NCBI GenBank assembly: GCA_964546955.1 | Contig: CAZJLP010000001.1 | Span: 157,684 to 221,683, forward strand | DNA from: CAZJLP01 sp964546955 | GTDB taxonomy: Bacteria; Verrucomicrobiota; Verrucomicrobiia; Opitutales; Opitutaceae | Direction: 5' to 3' | Length of the DNA stretch: 64,000 nucleotides | In this document: one piece after another, positions 39,916-49,124 of the stretch | Layout of the letters: each line of letters begins with the position of its first letter | Position numbering within the stretch: position 1 is the first letter of the stretch | The notes under the pieces: model-generated | What the model was told of the DNA's origin: nothing | The model's input: the letters and a program-made list of their open reading frames with translations, nothing else | Database searches by the model: none | Made by a program: the position numbers and the translations under genes

Positions 39916-40935
39916 ATGATCGACCCCGACTTCACCAAACTGAGCAAACAGCAGAAGCTCGCGATCTTTCTGATCGTGCTTGGCCCGGAAGCGGCGGCCG
40001 AGGTGATGCGTCATTTTGACGACGCCGAAATCGAGCTGATCTGTCGCGAAATGTCGCAGTACACGATGATCTCCGACGCCACGCGCATCAAGGCGCTCGA
40101 GGAGTTCTCACCGATCGTGGGCGACAGCATCATGTCGACTCTCGGCGGTCTGGACTATGCAAGAAAGACGCTCGAAATCGCGCGCGGCGATTACAAAGCG
40201 GGCTCCATCATGGGCCGCTTGGGACCAGCCGGAACTGCGGTCGAAGTGATCAAGGACATTTCCGAAATGGAAGGCCGTCAGATCTACAATTTGATCAAGA
40301 ACGAGCAGCCCCAAACGATTTCCTTTGTTCTTTCCTACCTCGAAGGCACCAAGGCGGCGGAAATCTTCGCCCTGCTCAGCCCCGATTTGCGCGAGGAAGT
40401 GGTCGAGCGTTTGGGCACGATCGATTCGACCTCGCTCGATCTGGTCGGCAAAATCGTCCGCAATCTCGGCAAGCACTTCGACAACAAGGTCAGGCCGACC
40501 TATCATCGCTCCGGCGGGGTTCGCGCGGTGGCCGACCTCCTCAACGGCATCGACAAGGAAATGTCGAAGAGCCTGCTGGCCCGGCTGGAAGAGCGGAATG
40601 CGCAGCTCGGCGCCGCGATTCGGAAAAAAATGTTCAGCTTCGAGGATCTGGGCCGCCTCGCCGCGGCGGATCTGCAGCGCGTCTTGCGGGAAGTCGATTC
40701 GGCCAACCTGGCCGTCTCGATGAAATCCGCCAGCGACAGCCTGAAGGAAAAGATCTACGCCTCGATCTCCAAACGCGCGGCCGAAAGCCTCCGCGACGAA
40801 ATCGGGATGCTTGGGCCGGTCCGACTCAAGGATGTCGAAATTGCCCAGGACGCGATCATTCAGGTCGTCCGCCGCCTCGAAGAAGAAGGCTCCATCTCCC
40901 TCGACAATGGCAGCGAAGGAGCGGTCGTCGCGTAA
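39916..40935 (+). CDS. fliG: Flagellar motor switch protein FliG
   Basis: A 339-residue FliG. The N-terminal FliF-binding domain begins LSKQQKLAIFLIVLGPEAAAEVMRHF (cited in part), the middle domain shows NEQPQTISFVLSYL (the EHPQ-like motif as EQPQ), and the C-terminal torque domain has MFSFEDLGRLAAADLQRVLREVD with DDLxxL-type charged residues. It sits on the cytoplasmic face of the MS ring and transmits torque from MotA. A 53-nt spacer precedes fliH. Confidence 0.97.
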   Translation: MIDPDFTKLSKQQKLAIFLIVLGPEAAAEVMRHFDDAEIELICREMSQYTMISDATRIKALEEFSPIVGDSIMSTLGGLDYARKTLEIARGDYKAGSIMGRLGPAGTAVEVIKDISEMEGRQIYNLIKNEQPQTISFVLSYLEGTKAAEIFALLSPDLREEVVERLGTIDSTSLDLVGKIVRNLGKHFDNKVRPTYHRSGGVRAVADLLNGIDKEMSKSLLARLEERNAQLGAAIRKKMFSFEDLGRLAAADLQRVLREVDSANLAVSMKSASDSLKEKIYASISKRAAESLRDEIGMLGPVRLKDVEIAQDAIIQVVRRLEEEGSISLDNGSEGAVVA

Positions 40936-40950
40936 GGGCGCATCGCGCCA

Positions 40951-40986
40951 ATTCAAAATCTCAGATCTCAACTTTCAAATCTGACC
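40951..40986 (+). repeat. Heptamer repeat, fliG-fliH spacer
   Basis: Seven-nt units (TTCAAAA, TCTCAGA, TCTCAAC, TTTCAAA, TCTGACC) occupy 40953-40987 just before the fliH ATG at 40989. Only the right-arm type is present; no matching left arm is seen. Confidence 0.6.
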
Positions 40987-40988
40987 GT

Positions 40989-41567
40989 ATGCCCTCTGCC
41001 TTCATTTCTTTCGATCGTCCTTTGAGCGGCGCCACCATCCCGGGGCGCTCCGCGCGGGTTTTCTGCGAGTCGGAAGTCGCGGCGATCCGCACGCAGGCTT
41101 ACCAGGAAGGCACCGATGCGACCCGCGCTTTCGCCAGCCAGCAGCTGGTGGAATTCCGCGCCGAAGTGCAGGCGCTGCAGGAAGGAATTTTTCAAAAGCT
41201 CACGGCGGCGGAGGCAGACCTGACTCGACAGTTGCGTGAGACCTTGCCATCGCTCGCCATCGAACTCGCCCGCCGGCTTTTGGCCGGCTTCGAGCCGAGC
41301 GCGGAGCAAGTGAAGCGCCTTTGTGAAGAGACACTCGCTCAGCTTTATCCCGAGCGCGACAACCTCGAGCTGTTCCTTTCTCCTCGCGACGCCGCTTTGC
41401 TCGAGGATCTCGATCCCGAGTGGAAGGCGCGGCATCCCGGACTTCGCATCACGATCGATGCTACGCTGGGACCCGGCGATTGCCAGGTTCGGAGCCGCTT
41501 CGGCCTGACTGATGCGCGCCGCCAATCCAAGCTCGAAGCGCTTTCGCGCGAACTCCTGAGCGCATGA
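40989..41567 (+). CDS. fliH: Flagellar export apparatus protein FliH
   Basis: A 192-residue protein between fliG and fliI with the FliH/YscL layout: a central helical stretch (EFRAEVQALQEGIFQKLTAAEADL) and a C-terminal domain with LAIELARRLLAG and a DATLGPGDCQVRSRFGLTDARR strand-loop (cited in part). FliH is the peripheral stalk that holds the FliI ATPase near the export gate. Synteny is as strong an argument as sequence. Confidence 0.88.
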   Translation: MPSAFISFDRPLSGATIPGRSARVFCESEVAAIRTQAYQEGTDATRAFASQQLVEFRAEVQALQEGIFQKLTAAEADLTRQLRETLPSLAIELARRLLAGFEPSAEQVKRLCEETLAQLYPERDNLELFLSPRDAALLEDLDPEWKARHPGLRITIDATLGPGDCQVRSRFGLTDARRQSKLEALSRELLSA

Positions 41568-41587
41568 GGCACATAGTAGAGATTCTA

Positions 41588-41673
41588 GGGTTGAGAGTTG
41601 GGGGCGCAGGATCCCGGGCCCGTCCAACTCCGCTCCGTTCTCTCAACACTCAACTCTCAACCCTCAACTTTCA
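41588..41673. repeat. Heptamer inverted repeat, fliH-fliI spacer
   Basis: GGGTTGAGAGTTG at 41588-41600 is the exact reverse complement of 41651-41663. The right arm continues as 7-nt units TCTCAAC, ACTCAAC, TCTCAAC, CCTCAAC, TTTCAGC that end one base before the fliI ATG. Confidence 0.85.
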
Positions 41674-41676
41674 GCA

Positions 41677-42996
41677 ATGACCACCGTCGGACCCATGATC
41701 GAAGCCCTGCGCAGCCAGGTGCGCTCCTTGCCCGCCGCCCGGCGGCTAGGGCATGTCACCGGCGTGACCGGTCTGATCATCGAATCCGAGGGGCCCAACG
41801 TCGGATTAGGCGAGCTCTGCCAGCTGCGTTCCGAACGCGACGACTTCGCCGTTACGGCTGAGGTCGTGGGTTTCCGCGGAGAACGTGTCCTCCTCATGCC
41901 GCTCGGCGAAACCGCCGGACTGCACGCGGGGTGCGAAGTTGCCGCCAGCGACCGTCCGCCGCTGCCCCAGATTGGCGATGCTCTGATGGGCCGCGTCCTC
42001 GACGCTCTCGGCAAGCCGTACGATGGACTCGGTCTTCTGCCGACCTCCCGCGCCGATGCGGGCTCAGGCCGGCCTCCTCATCCGCTGCGCCGCCAGCGCA
42101 TCCGCGAGCCGTTCGTCACGGGCGTACGAGCAATCGACACCTTTATTCCTTTCGGGCGCGGTCAGCGACTCGGTCTTTTCGCAGGGTCGGGCGTCGGCAA
42201 GTCGACGCTCATGGGCATGATTGCGCGCGGAGCGGAAGTCGATGTCGTGGTGATCGCGCTGGTCGGCGAACGCGGACGCGAAGTGAGGGAGTTTATCGAG
42301 AAGGATCTCGGCCCAGAGGGTCTGGCCCGCGCGGTGGTCGTGGTGGCCACCAGCGACACTCCGGCCCCGCTGCGGCTGAGGGCGGCGTTCACCGCGACTT
42401 CTATCGCGGAAGCGTACCGCGATGCCGGCAAGAATGTCCTGCTGCTGATGGACTCGGTGACACGTTTTGCCATGGCTCAGCGTGAAATCGGACTCGCGGT
42501 CGGCGAACCGCCTGCGACCCGTGGGTATACGCCTTCCGTGTTTGCATTGCTGCCCCGCCTGCTGGAGCGGACCGGCGCGGGGGAGGTGGGCGCCATCACC
42601 GCCTTATACACGGTTTTGGTCGAGGGCGACGACATGAACGAACCGGTCGCGGACGCGGTGCGCGGTATTCTTGACGGCCACATCGTCCTTTCCCGTGCCC
42701 TTGCGCATGCCAATCACTATCCTGCCATCGATGTGCTCGAGAGTATCAGCCGCTTGACCCATGATGTGTGCTCCCCGGAGGAGGTGCAGCTCGCCGCCAG
42801 AGCCCGTGAACATCTCGCCGTCTACCGGCGCAATGAGGATCTCGTGACAATCGGCGCTTATCAAAAAGGCACGCATGCCGATCTCGATCGCGCGGTCAGC
42901 CTGCACGACCCGCTCAAGAAATTTCTTCGCCAGGGTGTGGAGGAACGCGTTCCTCGGAATGTCAGCTTCAATCAGCTCAACGGAATTCTCGCATGA
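41677..42996 (+). CDS. fliI: Flagellum-specific ATPase FliI
   Basis: A 439-residue F1-beta-like ATPase. The Walker A loop is GLFAGSGVGKST, the neighbouring catalytic Glu lies in VGERGREVREFIE, and Walker B is VLLLMDSVTRFA. It energises unloading of export substrates with FliH and FliJ at the cytoplasmic side of the gate. Its stop overlaps the fliJ start by 4 nt. ATG 41677 follows a heptamer repeat with no visible purine-rich ribosome site. Confidence 0.97.
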   Translation: MTTVGPMIEALRSQVRSLPAARRLGHVTGVTGLIIESEGPNVGLGELCQLRSERDDFAVTAEVVGFRGERVLLMPLGETAGLHAGCEVAASDRPPLPQIGDALMGRVLDALGKPYDGLGLLPTSRADAGSGRPPHPLRRQRIREPFVTGVRAIDTFIPFGRGQRLGLFAGSGVGKSTLMGMIARGAEVDVVVIALVGERGREVREFIEKDLGPEGLARAVVVVATSDTPAPLRLRAAFTATSIAEAYRDAGKNVLLLMDSVTRFAMAQREIGLAVGEPPATRGYTPSVFALLPRLLERTGAGEVGAITALYTVLVEGDDMNEPVADAVRGILDGHIVLSRALAHANHYPAIDVLESISRLTHDVCSPEEVQLAARAREHLAVYRRNEDLVTIGAYQKGTHADLDRAVSLHDPLKKFLRQGVEERVPRNVSFNQLNGILA

Positions 42997-43448
42997 AAAA
43001 GTTCAGTTTCCCCCTCCGCTCCGTCGCCACCGTCCGTTCCCTTCGCGAAATGCGCTCGCGCGAGCAGTTCTCGGCCGCGGTAAAACATTATGTGGCCGCC
43101 GAGGAGTATTTGAAACAACTGCGGGCCCGGCTCACGGAACTCGAGGAAATCCTTCGCTCGGGCCGCGGAAAGACCTTTCGCCCGGGCGACGAGGCCTCGT
43201 TCCTCGAAGCCTTCAAGAACGAAACCGTGCGCGCCACCAAGGCAGCGGCTGAGACGACTCGACTGCGCGCGGTGATGGAAGCCGCCCGCCAGGCCTGGTT
43301 GGAATCGCGGCGCGATGTGCGGGTGATCGAGAAACTGGAACAGAAGGCCCGAAGCTCCCATCGCCGCGAGGCTGAGCGCGAAGACCAGGCGGCCCTCGAC
43401 GATCGCACCAGCGCGCTTGCCGCGCGTGGCGAAGCCCAAACGTCATGA
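42993..43448 (+). CDS. fliJ: Flagellar export chaperone FliJ
   Basis: A 151-residue, highly charged, almost wholly helical protein that starts with KKFSFPLRSVATVRSLREM, the FliJ-type N-terminus. Position directly after fliI (4-nt overlap) supports the call. FliJ is the central-stalk equivalent of the export ATPase. It overlaps the next gene by 4 nt. Sequence conservation in this family is low, so the name rests mainly on synteny and shape. Confidence 0.85.
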   Translation: MKKFSFPLRSVATVRSLREMRSREQFSAAVKHYVAAEEYLKQLRARLTELEEILRSGRGKTFRPGDEASFLEAFKNETVRATKAAAETTRLRAVMEAARQAWLESRRDVRVIEKLEQKARSSHRREAEREDQAALDDRTSALAARGEAQTS

Positions 43449-44062
43449 AAAAGTTGATCGCTAATCCCATTGTCGTGGCCGCCGTCGGACTGCTTCTCGG
43501 CGTGGGGACCGGCGTGGGCTGGTTTTGGCTGAACGCCGTTCCGCTCGTTCGTGAAGCGCGACTCGCTCGCGCGCGTGCGGCGCAACCGGTCAAGCCGGAG
43601 GCTCCTTGGGACTTTTGGACGATCGAAATGCAAAATTTGGCTAAGGAACTTCAGGAAGAGAAAGAGTCGCTTCGAAAACGGGAAGAAGAGCTCGCCCGGC
43701 GGATGGCTCGCTTCGACTCCGAGCGCCAGGAGCTGAACAAGCAGCGCCAGCAGCTCGAAGCGCTCCAGACGGAGATCGCGACGAAGGTCGTGGAGATTCA
43801 CGCGGACGAACTGAAAAATCTGAAATCGCTCGCCGCGACCTACAGCAATCTTTCCCCCAAAGCGTTGCTTCTGATTTTCAAGGAGATGGACGACGTATCC
43901 GTCGTCAAAGTCCTCGCGCTGATGAAGACCGACGTGGTGAGCCCGCTCTTCGAGGAAATGACGAAACAGGCCGCCTCCGATCCCGCTCTCTCGCGCCGCG
44001 TAGCCCAACTTTCAGAAAAACTCCGTCTCTATCGTTCCGCCAAGACGGCGTCCGCACCCTAG
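43445..44062 (+). CDS. MotE-like flagellar membrane coiled-coil protein
   Basis: A 205-residue protein: an N-terminal membrane anchor (about 7-27, VVAAVGLLLGVGTGVGWFWL), a long coiled coil (about 50-115), and a C-terminal helical domain (SNLSPKALLLIFKEMDDVSVVKVLALMK) of the MgtE-N/FliG-like type. This matches MotE, a periplasmic chaperone of MotC in alphaproteobacteria, and the related proteins found between fliJ and fliK in many phyla. No MotC is in the window, so its job here is probably structural or stator-related. Confidence 0.8.
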   Translation: MKKLIANPIVVAAVGLLLGVGTGVGWFWLNAVPLVREARLARARAAQPVKPEAPWDFWTIEMQNLAKELQEEKESLRKREEELARRMARFDSERQELNKQRQQLEALQTEIATKVVEIHADELKNLKSLAATYSNLSPKALLLIFKEMDDVSVVKVLALMKTDVVSPLFEEMTKQAASDPALSRRVAQLSEKLRLYRSAKTASAP

Positions 44063-44161
44063 CTCTTTTCGCTCACGCGCGCGGCCACCGGCCGCCGCTC
44101 CCGTTTTCACTCCTGCACCACGGACGGCGCGGGGAAATATCCCAAGGAAGGGATTCCGCCC

Positions 44162-45775
44162 ATGCCGCTCCCGCTCAACTTACTTCCCGCTTCGCCCGCT
44201 CCCGCCGTTCCCGGACTCGCTCCAGAGAACCGTCCGGAAGAAGGCGCTTGTCTCTCCGTCGCCGATTCCACCCAGCCCTTTGGCTCACTTCTGGGTGACG
44301 TTGCCTCACGGCCTCTCGAAACGCCTTCGCCCACGGCAGAGGAAGAAGAGATCGCTGGTCTCGCTGCCGTCCCGCAGCCGGTGTCTTCGCCGACCGCCGA
44401 GCAACTCGCCGCTATCCTTGCCTTTCTTGCTGCGCCGAATCCTTCTTCGGCCGCGCCTCTCCCTGTGACGGCTGATCTTGCCACGGGAATCGATGGGCTC
44501 TCGGAAGCCGGGGTCCTCGCGGGGCAGACCGTGCCGGCCGAGCCGCAGAGTGAAACGAAAAGCGCCAGCCGGTTTGTTCCCCAGACGCTTTTGAGTCTTG
44601 GTGTGGGGAAGGGTGGACCCAAAGCAATCAAGGCCGAACCCAGTCCAACGGCGTGCCGCCAAGCTGTGATTTCGCTCCTGGTCCGCGGCACTCCGACGAT
44701 CGATTTTCAACTGCAGCCCGCGGCCGCTGCGTCGCTCTCAACGGTGGCGGCTCCCGCGACCCTTGCGATGCCGAACCCGATTGTGACTACTGGCCAAGCC
44801 GATACGGCCGCCCCGGTTGCGCCGGATAGTCCTCCGGGAGCGACGCGGCATGCACTGCCGGAGTCTCAGGCTCAGGTACTGGAGGGCGACATTGGGTCCG
44901 CGGAAATCGTCTCTTCCTCTGCGTTGACGGCTGCTTCGTCGCAGTTGGGCGATGAGGGAGAACGCGCCCTTGCATCGCGACAGGGTGCTCGTATCGGTTC
45001 ACTCGAGACACGAACGGAAAAATTTGCCGATCCCGGCGCCATGGCGCCCCTGAATCGCTCCACTGGGGGCATTTCCCCAGTCGACCTGCGGAAAAACATA
45101 CCTTTAACTATTGATGAGCAGCGACTAAAGATGGGCATGCCGCCGGTTGGCACGAGCGCTGCAAACTGGGGTGTAAACATGAACCCCCAGCGCTCAACCG
45201 ATGATAGTTTCAACGTCGCCGCCGCGCAGACGTTCGCAGGTTTTGCGTCACCGTCCGCCGCCCAGGCCCCGGACGCCGCCTCCGCCCTCGCTCCGGCCGC
45301 CGCCTCGCACGCAGCTGAATTGGTTCATGAAATCCGCGAAATCGCGGATGGCATGTGGGCCATCGATCGTAACTCGGTCGAAGTTCGTTTCAAATTCGAC
45401 AACGACGAGGGCCTCGCCGTCCGGGTCGAGTATCGCGACGGCACCGTGAAAGCCACTTTCCGCACCGATTCGGAGCAGCTCCGCGAACTGATTGCCCGCG
45501 AATGGCAGTCCCAGGTCGCCGGGGCCGATTCCCGCGCGTACCGCATGGCAGATCCGATTTTCGAAGCGCGTCCGGCCAACGCCGACAGCCTGTCCAGCGA
45601 TGCCGGCGGTTCGCGCCAGCAGTCACAGGGTCAGCCGCGCTCCGCCGATCAGGCCGGTTTTTCGACGCACTTTTCATTGAGCAACGAACGTAGTGGCAGC
45701 GCCACGACGCTCGGAACGTCCCCGGCGACGGACGTGCGGCCCGACACTGCTCATCACCTCCACACGTTCGCTTGA
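44162..45775 (+). CDS. fliK: Flagellar hook-length control protein FliK
   Basis: A 537-residue protein, Ala/Pro/Ser-rich for its first 375 residues, as expected for the extended ruler part. The C-terminal part (about 385-455) carries VEVRFKFDNDEGLAVRVEYRDGTVKATFRTDSEQLRELI (cited in part), which fits the FliK hook-length domain that switches FlhB specificity. Its place just before flgD agrees. AGGAAGGG about 10 nt upstream supports ATG 44162. N-terminal divergence is normal for the family. Confidence 0.82.
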   Translation: MPLPLNLLPASPAPAVPGLAPENRPEEGACLSVADSTQPFGSLLGDVASRPLETPSPTAEEEEIAGLAAVPQPVSSPTAEQLAAILAFLAAPNPSSAAPLPVTADLATGIDGLSEAGVLAGQTVPAEPQSETKSASRFVPQTLLSLGVGKGGPKAIKAEPSPTACRQAVISLLVRGTPTIDFQLQPAAAASLSTVAAPATLAMPNPIVTTGQADTAAPVAPDSPPGATRHALPESQAQVLEGDIGSAEIVSSSALTAASSQLGDEGERALASRQGARIGSLETRTEKFADPGAMAPLNRSTGGISPVDLRKNIPLTIDEQRLKMGMPPVGTSAANWGVNMNPQRSTDDSFNVAAAQTFAGFASPSAAQAPDAASALAPAAASHAAELVHEIREIADGMWAIDRNSVEVRFKFDNDEGLAVRVEYRDGTVKATFRTDSEQLRELIAREWQSQVAGADSRAYRMADPIFEARPANADSLSSDAGGSRQQSQGQPRSADQAGFSTHFSLSNERSGSATTLGTSPATDVRPDTAHHLHTFA

Positions 45776-45782
45776 TCTAGCC

Positions 45783-46208
45783 ATGATTTCCACCGTCAAA
45801 CCTCCCACCGTCGCCGATCCGGCGAGCGTCGCCGCCCGCGTCCCCCAGAAATCGCTGGGTCAGCAGGATTTTCTCAAACTCATCACCGTCCAGCTCACCA
45901 AACAAGACCCCATGAAACCGATGGAGGACACCAGCTTCATTGCCCAGATGGCCCAGTTCACTTCGCTCGAGCAGACCAACAGTCTCGTGAAGGAGTTTGG
46001 ACTGATGCGTTCCAGCGCCGATTTTTCCTCCGCCAGCGCGCTGCTAGGCCGCCAGGTCACGCTCGAAACGAAAGCCGACGGCGCCGTCACCGGCACGGTC
46101 GACGCGGTCGATGCCCGCGACGGTACTCCGAAGCTTTTCGTCGGCGGCAAACTTTTCCCTCTCTCCACCTTGAAACGGGTGGAGCCCGCTCCGCTGCCCG
46201 CGGCCTGA
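45783..46208 (+). CDS. flgD: Hook capping protein FlgD (short form)
   Basis: A 141-residue FlgD from ATG 45783; the upstream in-frame start at 45693 lies inside fliK. The N-terminal assembly motif is clear: LGQQDFLKLITVQLTKQDPMKPMEDTSFIAQMAQFTSLEQ (cited in part). Only a short Tudor-like C-terminal part follows (LLGRQVTLE ... VGGKLFPLSTLKRV); the FlgD Ig-like insert of the 230-residue enterobacterial protein is absent, as in several Gram-positive FlgD proteins. It caps the growing hook. Confidence 0.93.
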   Translation: MISTVKPPTVADPASVAARVPQKSLGQQDFLKLITVQLTKQDPMKPMEDTSFIAQMAQFTSLEQTNSLVKEFGLMRSSADFSSASALLGRQVTLETKADGAVTGTVDAVDARDGTPKLFVGGKLFPLSTLKRVEPAPLPAA

Positions 46209-46258
46209 AATTTTCAAACAAAATCAACTAACAAAACCAAACTTAACTCCCGCTCCTC

Positions 46259-47128
46259 ATGTCACTCATCGGTACTCTTACTTCCGGCGTCAGCGCCCTC
46301 CGCAGCTTTACCAAAGGCCTCGAAATCATCGGCAACAACATTTCCAACGTCAACACGACCGGATTCAAGGGCTCCAGTGTCAGTTTCTCCGACAGCTTCA
46401 GCAACACCATGCGGTCCTCTGCACCGTCGAGCGCGAGCAGTTCCAATCTTTCGGCCACGCAGGTCGGCACCGGCGTCAAGCTGGCCCAGATCTCGGCTAA
46501 GTTCACCCAGGGCGCTCTCACCACCACGGGCTTGAACACCGATCTCGGCGTCTCGGGGAACGGATTTTTTCTCGTTTCGAATCCCGCCGACAACCAGGTC
46601 TTCGCCACCCGCGCCGGTAACTTCCGCATCGACGACCAGGGCTATCTTGTGACCTCGCAAGGTTACCGCGTCCAAGGCATGACTGGCGGCACCGCTCTCG
46701 CTGCCCCCGGCACCTTCGGCGGCATCCGTTTGGGCACGCCGCCCGCCGGTACGGAACTGACTTCTTTCAGCATCGATCGCGGCGGCAACCTCGTTGAGTT
46801 CTATTCAAACGGTTCCTCCATCACGACGAATCAAGTCGTGCTCCGGTCGTTCCGCGACACCTCGGCCTTGGTCAAGCAGGGCGACAATCTTTACACCGGC
46901 TTCACCGCCGCGGGTATCATCGGACCCACCACGCCCACTTCCGCCGCGAACAGCCCGGGCAGCAACGGCCTCGGTGCCGTCGAAGCGGGCACGCTGGAGT
47001 TGTCCAACGTGGATCTGACGGAGCAATTCGCCCAGATGATCACCACCCAGCGTTCGTTCCAAGCGAGCTCCCGCTTGATCACGGTCTCCGACCAAGTGCT
47101 CGAGGACATTGTGAACCTCAAGCGTTAA
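46259..47128 (+). CDS. flgE: Flagellar hook protein FlgE (short form)
   Basis: A 289-residue axial protein. NNISNVNTTGFKGS at the N-terminus and ELSNVDLTEQFAQMITTQRSFQASSRLITVSDQVLEDIVNLKR at the C-terminus (cited in part) are standard hook/rod ends; GFFLVSNPADN is the FlgE/F/G core. It lacks the large outer domains of the 400-residue E. coli FlgE. Position after flgD makes it the hook protein, although FlgF/FlgG are similar in length. Its 50-nt leader is almost free of G. Confidence 0.88.
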   Translation: MSLIGTLTSGVSALRSFTKGLEIIGNNISNVNTTGFKGSSVSFSDSFSNTMRSSAPSSASSSNLSATQVGTGVKLAQISAKFTQGALTTTGLNTDLGVSGNGFFLVSNPADNQVFATRAGNFRIDDQGYLVTSQGYRVQGMTGGTALAAPGTFGGIRLGTPPAGTELTSFSIDRGGNLVEFYSNGSSITTNQVVLRSFRDTSALVKQGDNLYTGFTAAGIIGPTTPTSAANSPGSNGLGAVEAGTLELSNVDLTEQFAQMITTQRSFQASSRLITVSDQVLEDIVNLKR

Positions 47129-47156
47129 CCGGACCTAGCCAACTTCATTCACGCTC

Positions 47157-47783
47157 ATGGCCGCCGCCAAAACCGAAGCCGCACCTCCGACCGCCGCCGC
47201 GAAGGACGCTGCCGCTGCAAAGGACGCCGCGACCGCGGCCGATGCGGCAGCCGCTCCTTCAGCGACAAAGCCGGCTATGGCGTTTCTACCGCTCATCGCG
47301 GTGGTCGTCCTCGCCCCGGCCCTCAGCCTGGCCGTCGGACAGTTTTTTCTGCTGCCGCAGTTGAAAAAACAATTGGCGGTTCCTTTCGATCCCAATGCCG
47401 CCACACCGCCCGCCGAGACGAAAGCGGAAGGCGGCGATGCGGCCAAACCCGACAAAGACGGAAAAAAGGGGGAAGCCGCCGCGGGCAACACCTATGAGTT
47501 CAAGAATATCGTCGTGAACCTCGCGGGTACGATGGGTACGCGTTATCTCAAAACGACGTTCAAGGTTAGCGGCACGGACAAGACCCTCAATGAGGCTTTC
47601 AAAACGAACGAAGCCAAGCTCGTGCACGTGACGCTCAACGTCCTTTCCGGTCTTACCCTGGCCGATGTGGATGAAGCCGGAGCCAAGAATCTCATCGGAG
47701 AGCGGCTCATCGTGGCCTATAACGAGACGCTCAAAAAGCGCCTCTGCGAACAGGTGTATTTTTCGGACTTCGTGGTCCAGTAA
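47157..47783 (+). CDS. fliL: Flagellar basal body-associated protein FliL
   Basis: A 208-residue FliL with a 40-residue Ala/Lys-rich cytoplasmic start, one membrane span (about 42-62, LPLIAVVVLAPALSLAVGQFF) and a periplasmic stomatin-like domain containing YEFKNIVVNLAGTMGTRYLKTTFKV and LRERLIVAYNETL-like end (ERLIVAYNETLKKRLCEQVYFSDFVVQ), cited in part. FliL surrounds or supports the stator. It lies 18 nt before fliM. The Ala-rich N-terminus is unusually long. Confidence 0.92.
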   Translation: MAAAKTEAAPPTAAAKDAAAAKDAATAADAAAAPSATKPAMAFLPLIAVVVLAPALSLAVGQFFLLPQLKKQLAVPFDPNAATPPAETKAEGGDAAKPDKDGKKGEAAAGNTYEFKNIVVNLAGTMGTRYLKTTFKVSGTDKTLNEAFKTNEAKLVHVTLNVLSGLTLADVDEAGAKNLIGERLIVAYNETLKKRLCEQVYFSDFVVQ

Positions 47784-47801
47784 CCCTCGCGGCGATTTTC
47801 C

Positions 47802-48842
47802 ATGGCAGACGACCCCAATAGCCGCCTCGGCGACGTTCTCGATCAAAGCGAGATCGACAAACTGCTTTCGGAAGCCACCACGGCGCCGAAACAACAGATC
47901 TTTCGGTCCGACGGGAAGCGGGTCGAGGGATCGATGCCGAAGATCGAGACCTACGATTTTCGCAATCCGGTCTTCCTTACCGAAGTCGAACTGCGGCGAC
48001 TGCGCCTGCTGCACGAGGATTTCATTCGCTACCTCATGGCGCGGCTTTCGCTTTTCCTGCGCATGGAATTCGCCCTCAAAATGGCGAAGCTGACTACCCT
48101 GACGTATCAAAAATTCACCGACGGGCTGCCCAATCCCACGCATCTTTGCCTTTTCAAGGCCGAACCGCTGCTCGGCGTGGGCATCTTGGATATCAATCCG
48201 CGTCTCGCCCTCACGCTGGTCGACCGCATGCTCGGCGGCCGCGGCCACTCCGTTAAGCTTGAACGCTACCTGACGGAAATCGAAATCGCGCTGCTCGAGG
48301 ACGTGATCATGATCATTCTGGAAGAATGGTGCCACCAGTGGAAGCACGAGAAGGAATTGCACCCGCAGGTGATAGGTCACGAGAACAACGGACGCTTTCT
48401 GCAGACTTCCCCCAAAGACGCGATCGTCCTCGGTCTCACCCTCGAGGCGAATTTCGGCGATTGCTCGGAGCAAATTCAAATCGGCGTCCCGTATTACACG
48501 ATCGAGCCGATGGTCAAAATCATGCAGGCGCGCCGGCAGAAGGATTCCACTCCCGGAGTGGTGGTGCACAAGGCCGAGTGGAAACCCATTTACGAGCACA
48601 TCACGATCCCGGCTCGCGCCGAGTGGGACGCTTTTGAGCTTTCGCTTCGTGAAATCACAAATCTTCGCGTGGGCGATGTGATCGAGATGCCCGCCCGCAT
48701 TGTCGACGAAACCCGCGTGACGCTGAACGGTGCGCCGAAATTCATGGGCACCGTCGGACTCGATAGCGACCGCGTCGCGGTGAAACTCACCAAAAAAATC
48801 AACGCGCAGGAGCACACCGCGCCCAAAGCCTATGGAAGATAA
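47802..48842 (+). CDS. fliM: Flagellar motor switch protein FliM
   Basis: A 346-residue FliM. The N-terminal CheY-binding segment is LDQSEIDKLLSE (about 11-22), followed by the CheC-like middle domain and a C-terminal SpoA/FliN-like domain (VGDVIEMPARIVDETRVTLNGAPKFMGTVG). The intact CheY-binding motif implies a CheY elsewhere in the genome, since none is encoded here. It overlaps fliN by 11 nt. Confidence 0.96.
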   Translation: MADDPNSRLGDVLDQSEIDKLLSEATTAPKQQIFRSDGKRVEGSMPKIETYDFRNPVFLTEVELRRLRLLHEDFIRYLMARLSLFLRMEFALKMAKLTTLTYQKFTDGLPNPTHLCLFKAEPLLGVGILDINPRLALTLVDRMLGGRGHSVKLERYLTEIEIALLEDVIMIILEEWCHQWKHEKELHPQVIGHENNGRFLQTSPKDAIVLGLTLEANFGDCSEQIQIGVPYYTIEPMVKIMQARRQKDSTPGVVVHKAEWKPIYEHITIPARAEWDAFELSLREITNLRVGDVIEMPARIVDETRVTLNGAPKFMGTVGLDSDRVAVKLTKKINAQEHTAPKAYGR

Positions 48843-49083
48843 GACTCTCGATCTCGTTCTCGACGTAAAAGTCAAAGTCACGGTGCAACTCGGCTCGTGT
48901 CAGCTGCCCATGCGGGAAGTGCTCGAGCTCGCGCCCGGCGCCGTGATCCAACTCAGCCAGCACGCCAGCGATCCCGTCGGACTCTACGTCAACGACAAGC
49001 TGATCGCGTACGGCGAAGTGGTCGTGGTTGAAGACAGCTTCGGCATCAAGATCACTGAACTCGTCGGTTCCAAGCCGGCCTGA
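48832..49083 (+). CDS. fliN: Flagellar motor switch protein FliN
   Basis: An 83-residue protein consisting only of the SpoA/FliN domain (LDVKVKVTVQLGSCQLPMREVLELAPG; YVNDKLIAYGEVVVVEDSFGIKI; cited in part). Together with FliM it builds the C-ring and docks FliH. It starts inside the end of fliM (11-nt overlap), a sign of translational coupling. Confidence 0.96.
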   Translation: MEDKTLDLVLDVKVKVTVQLGSCQLPMREVLELAPGAVIQLSQHASDPVGLYVNDKLIAYGEVVVVEDSFGIKITELVGSKPA

Positions 49084-49124
49084 CCGCGCGCCCGCGTATA
49101 GCAACCGATCGCGCCTCTCCGTCC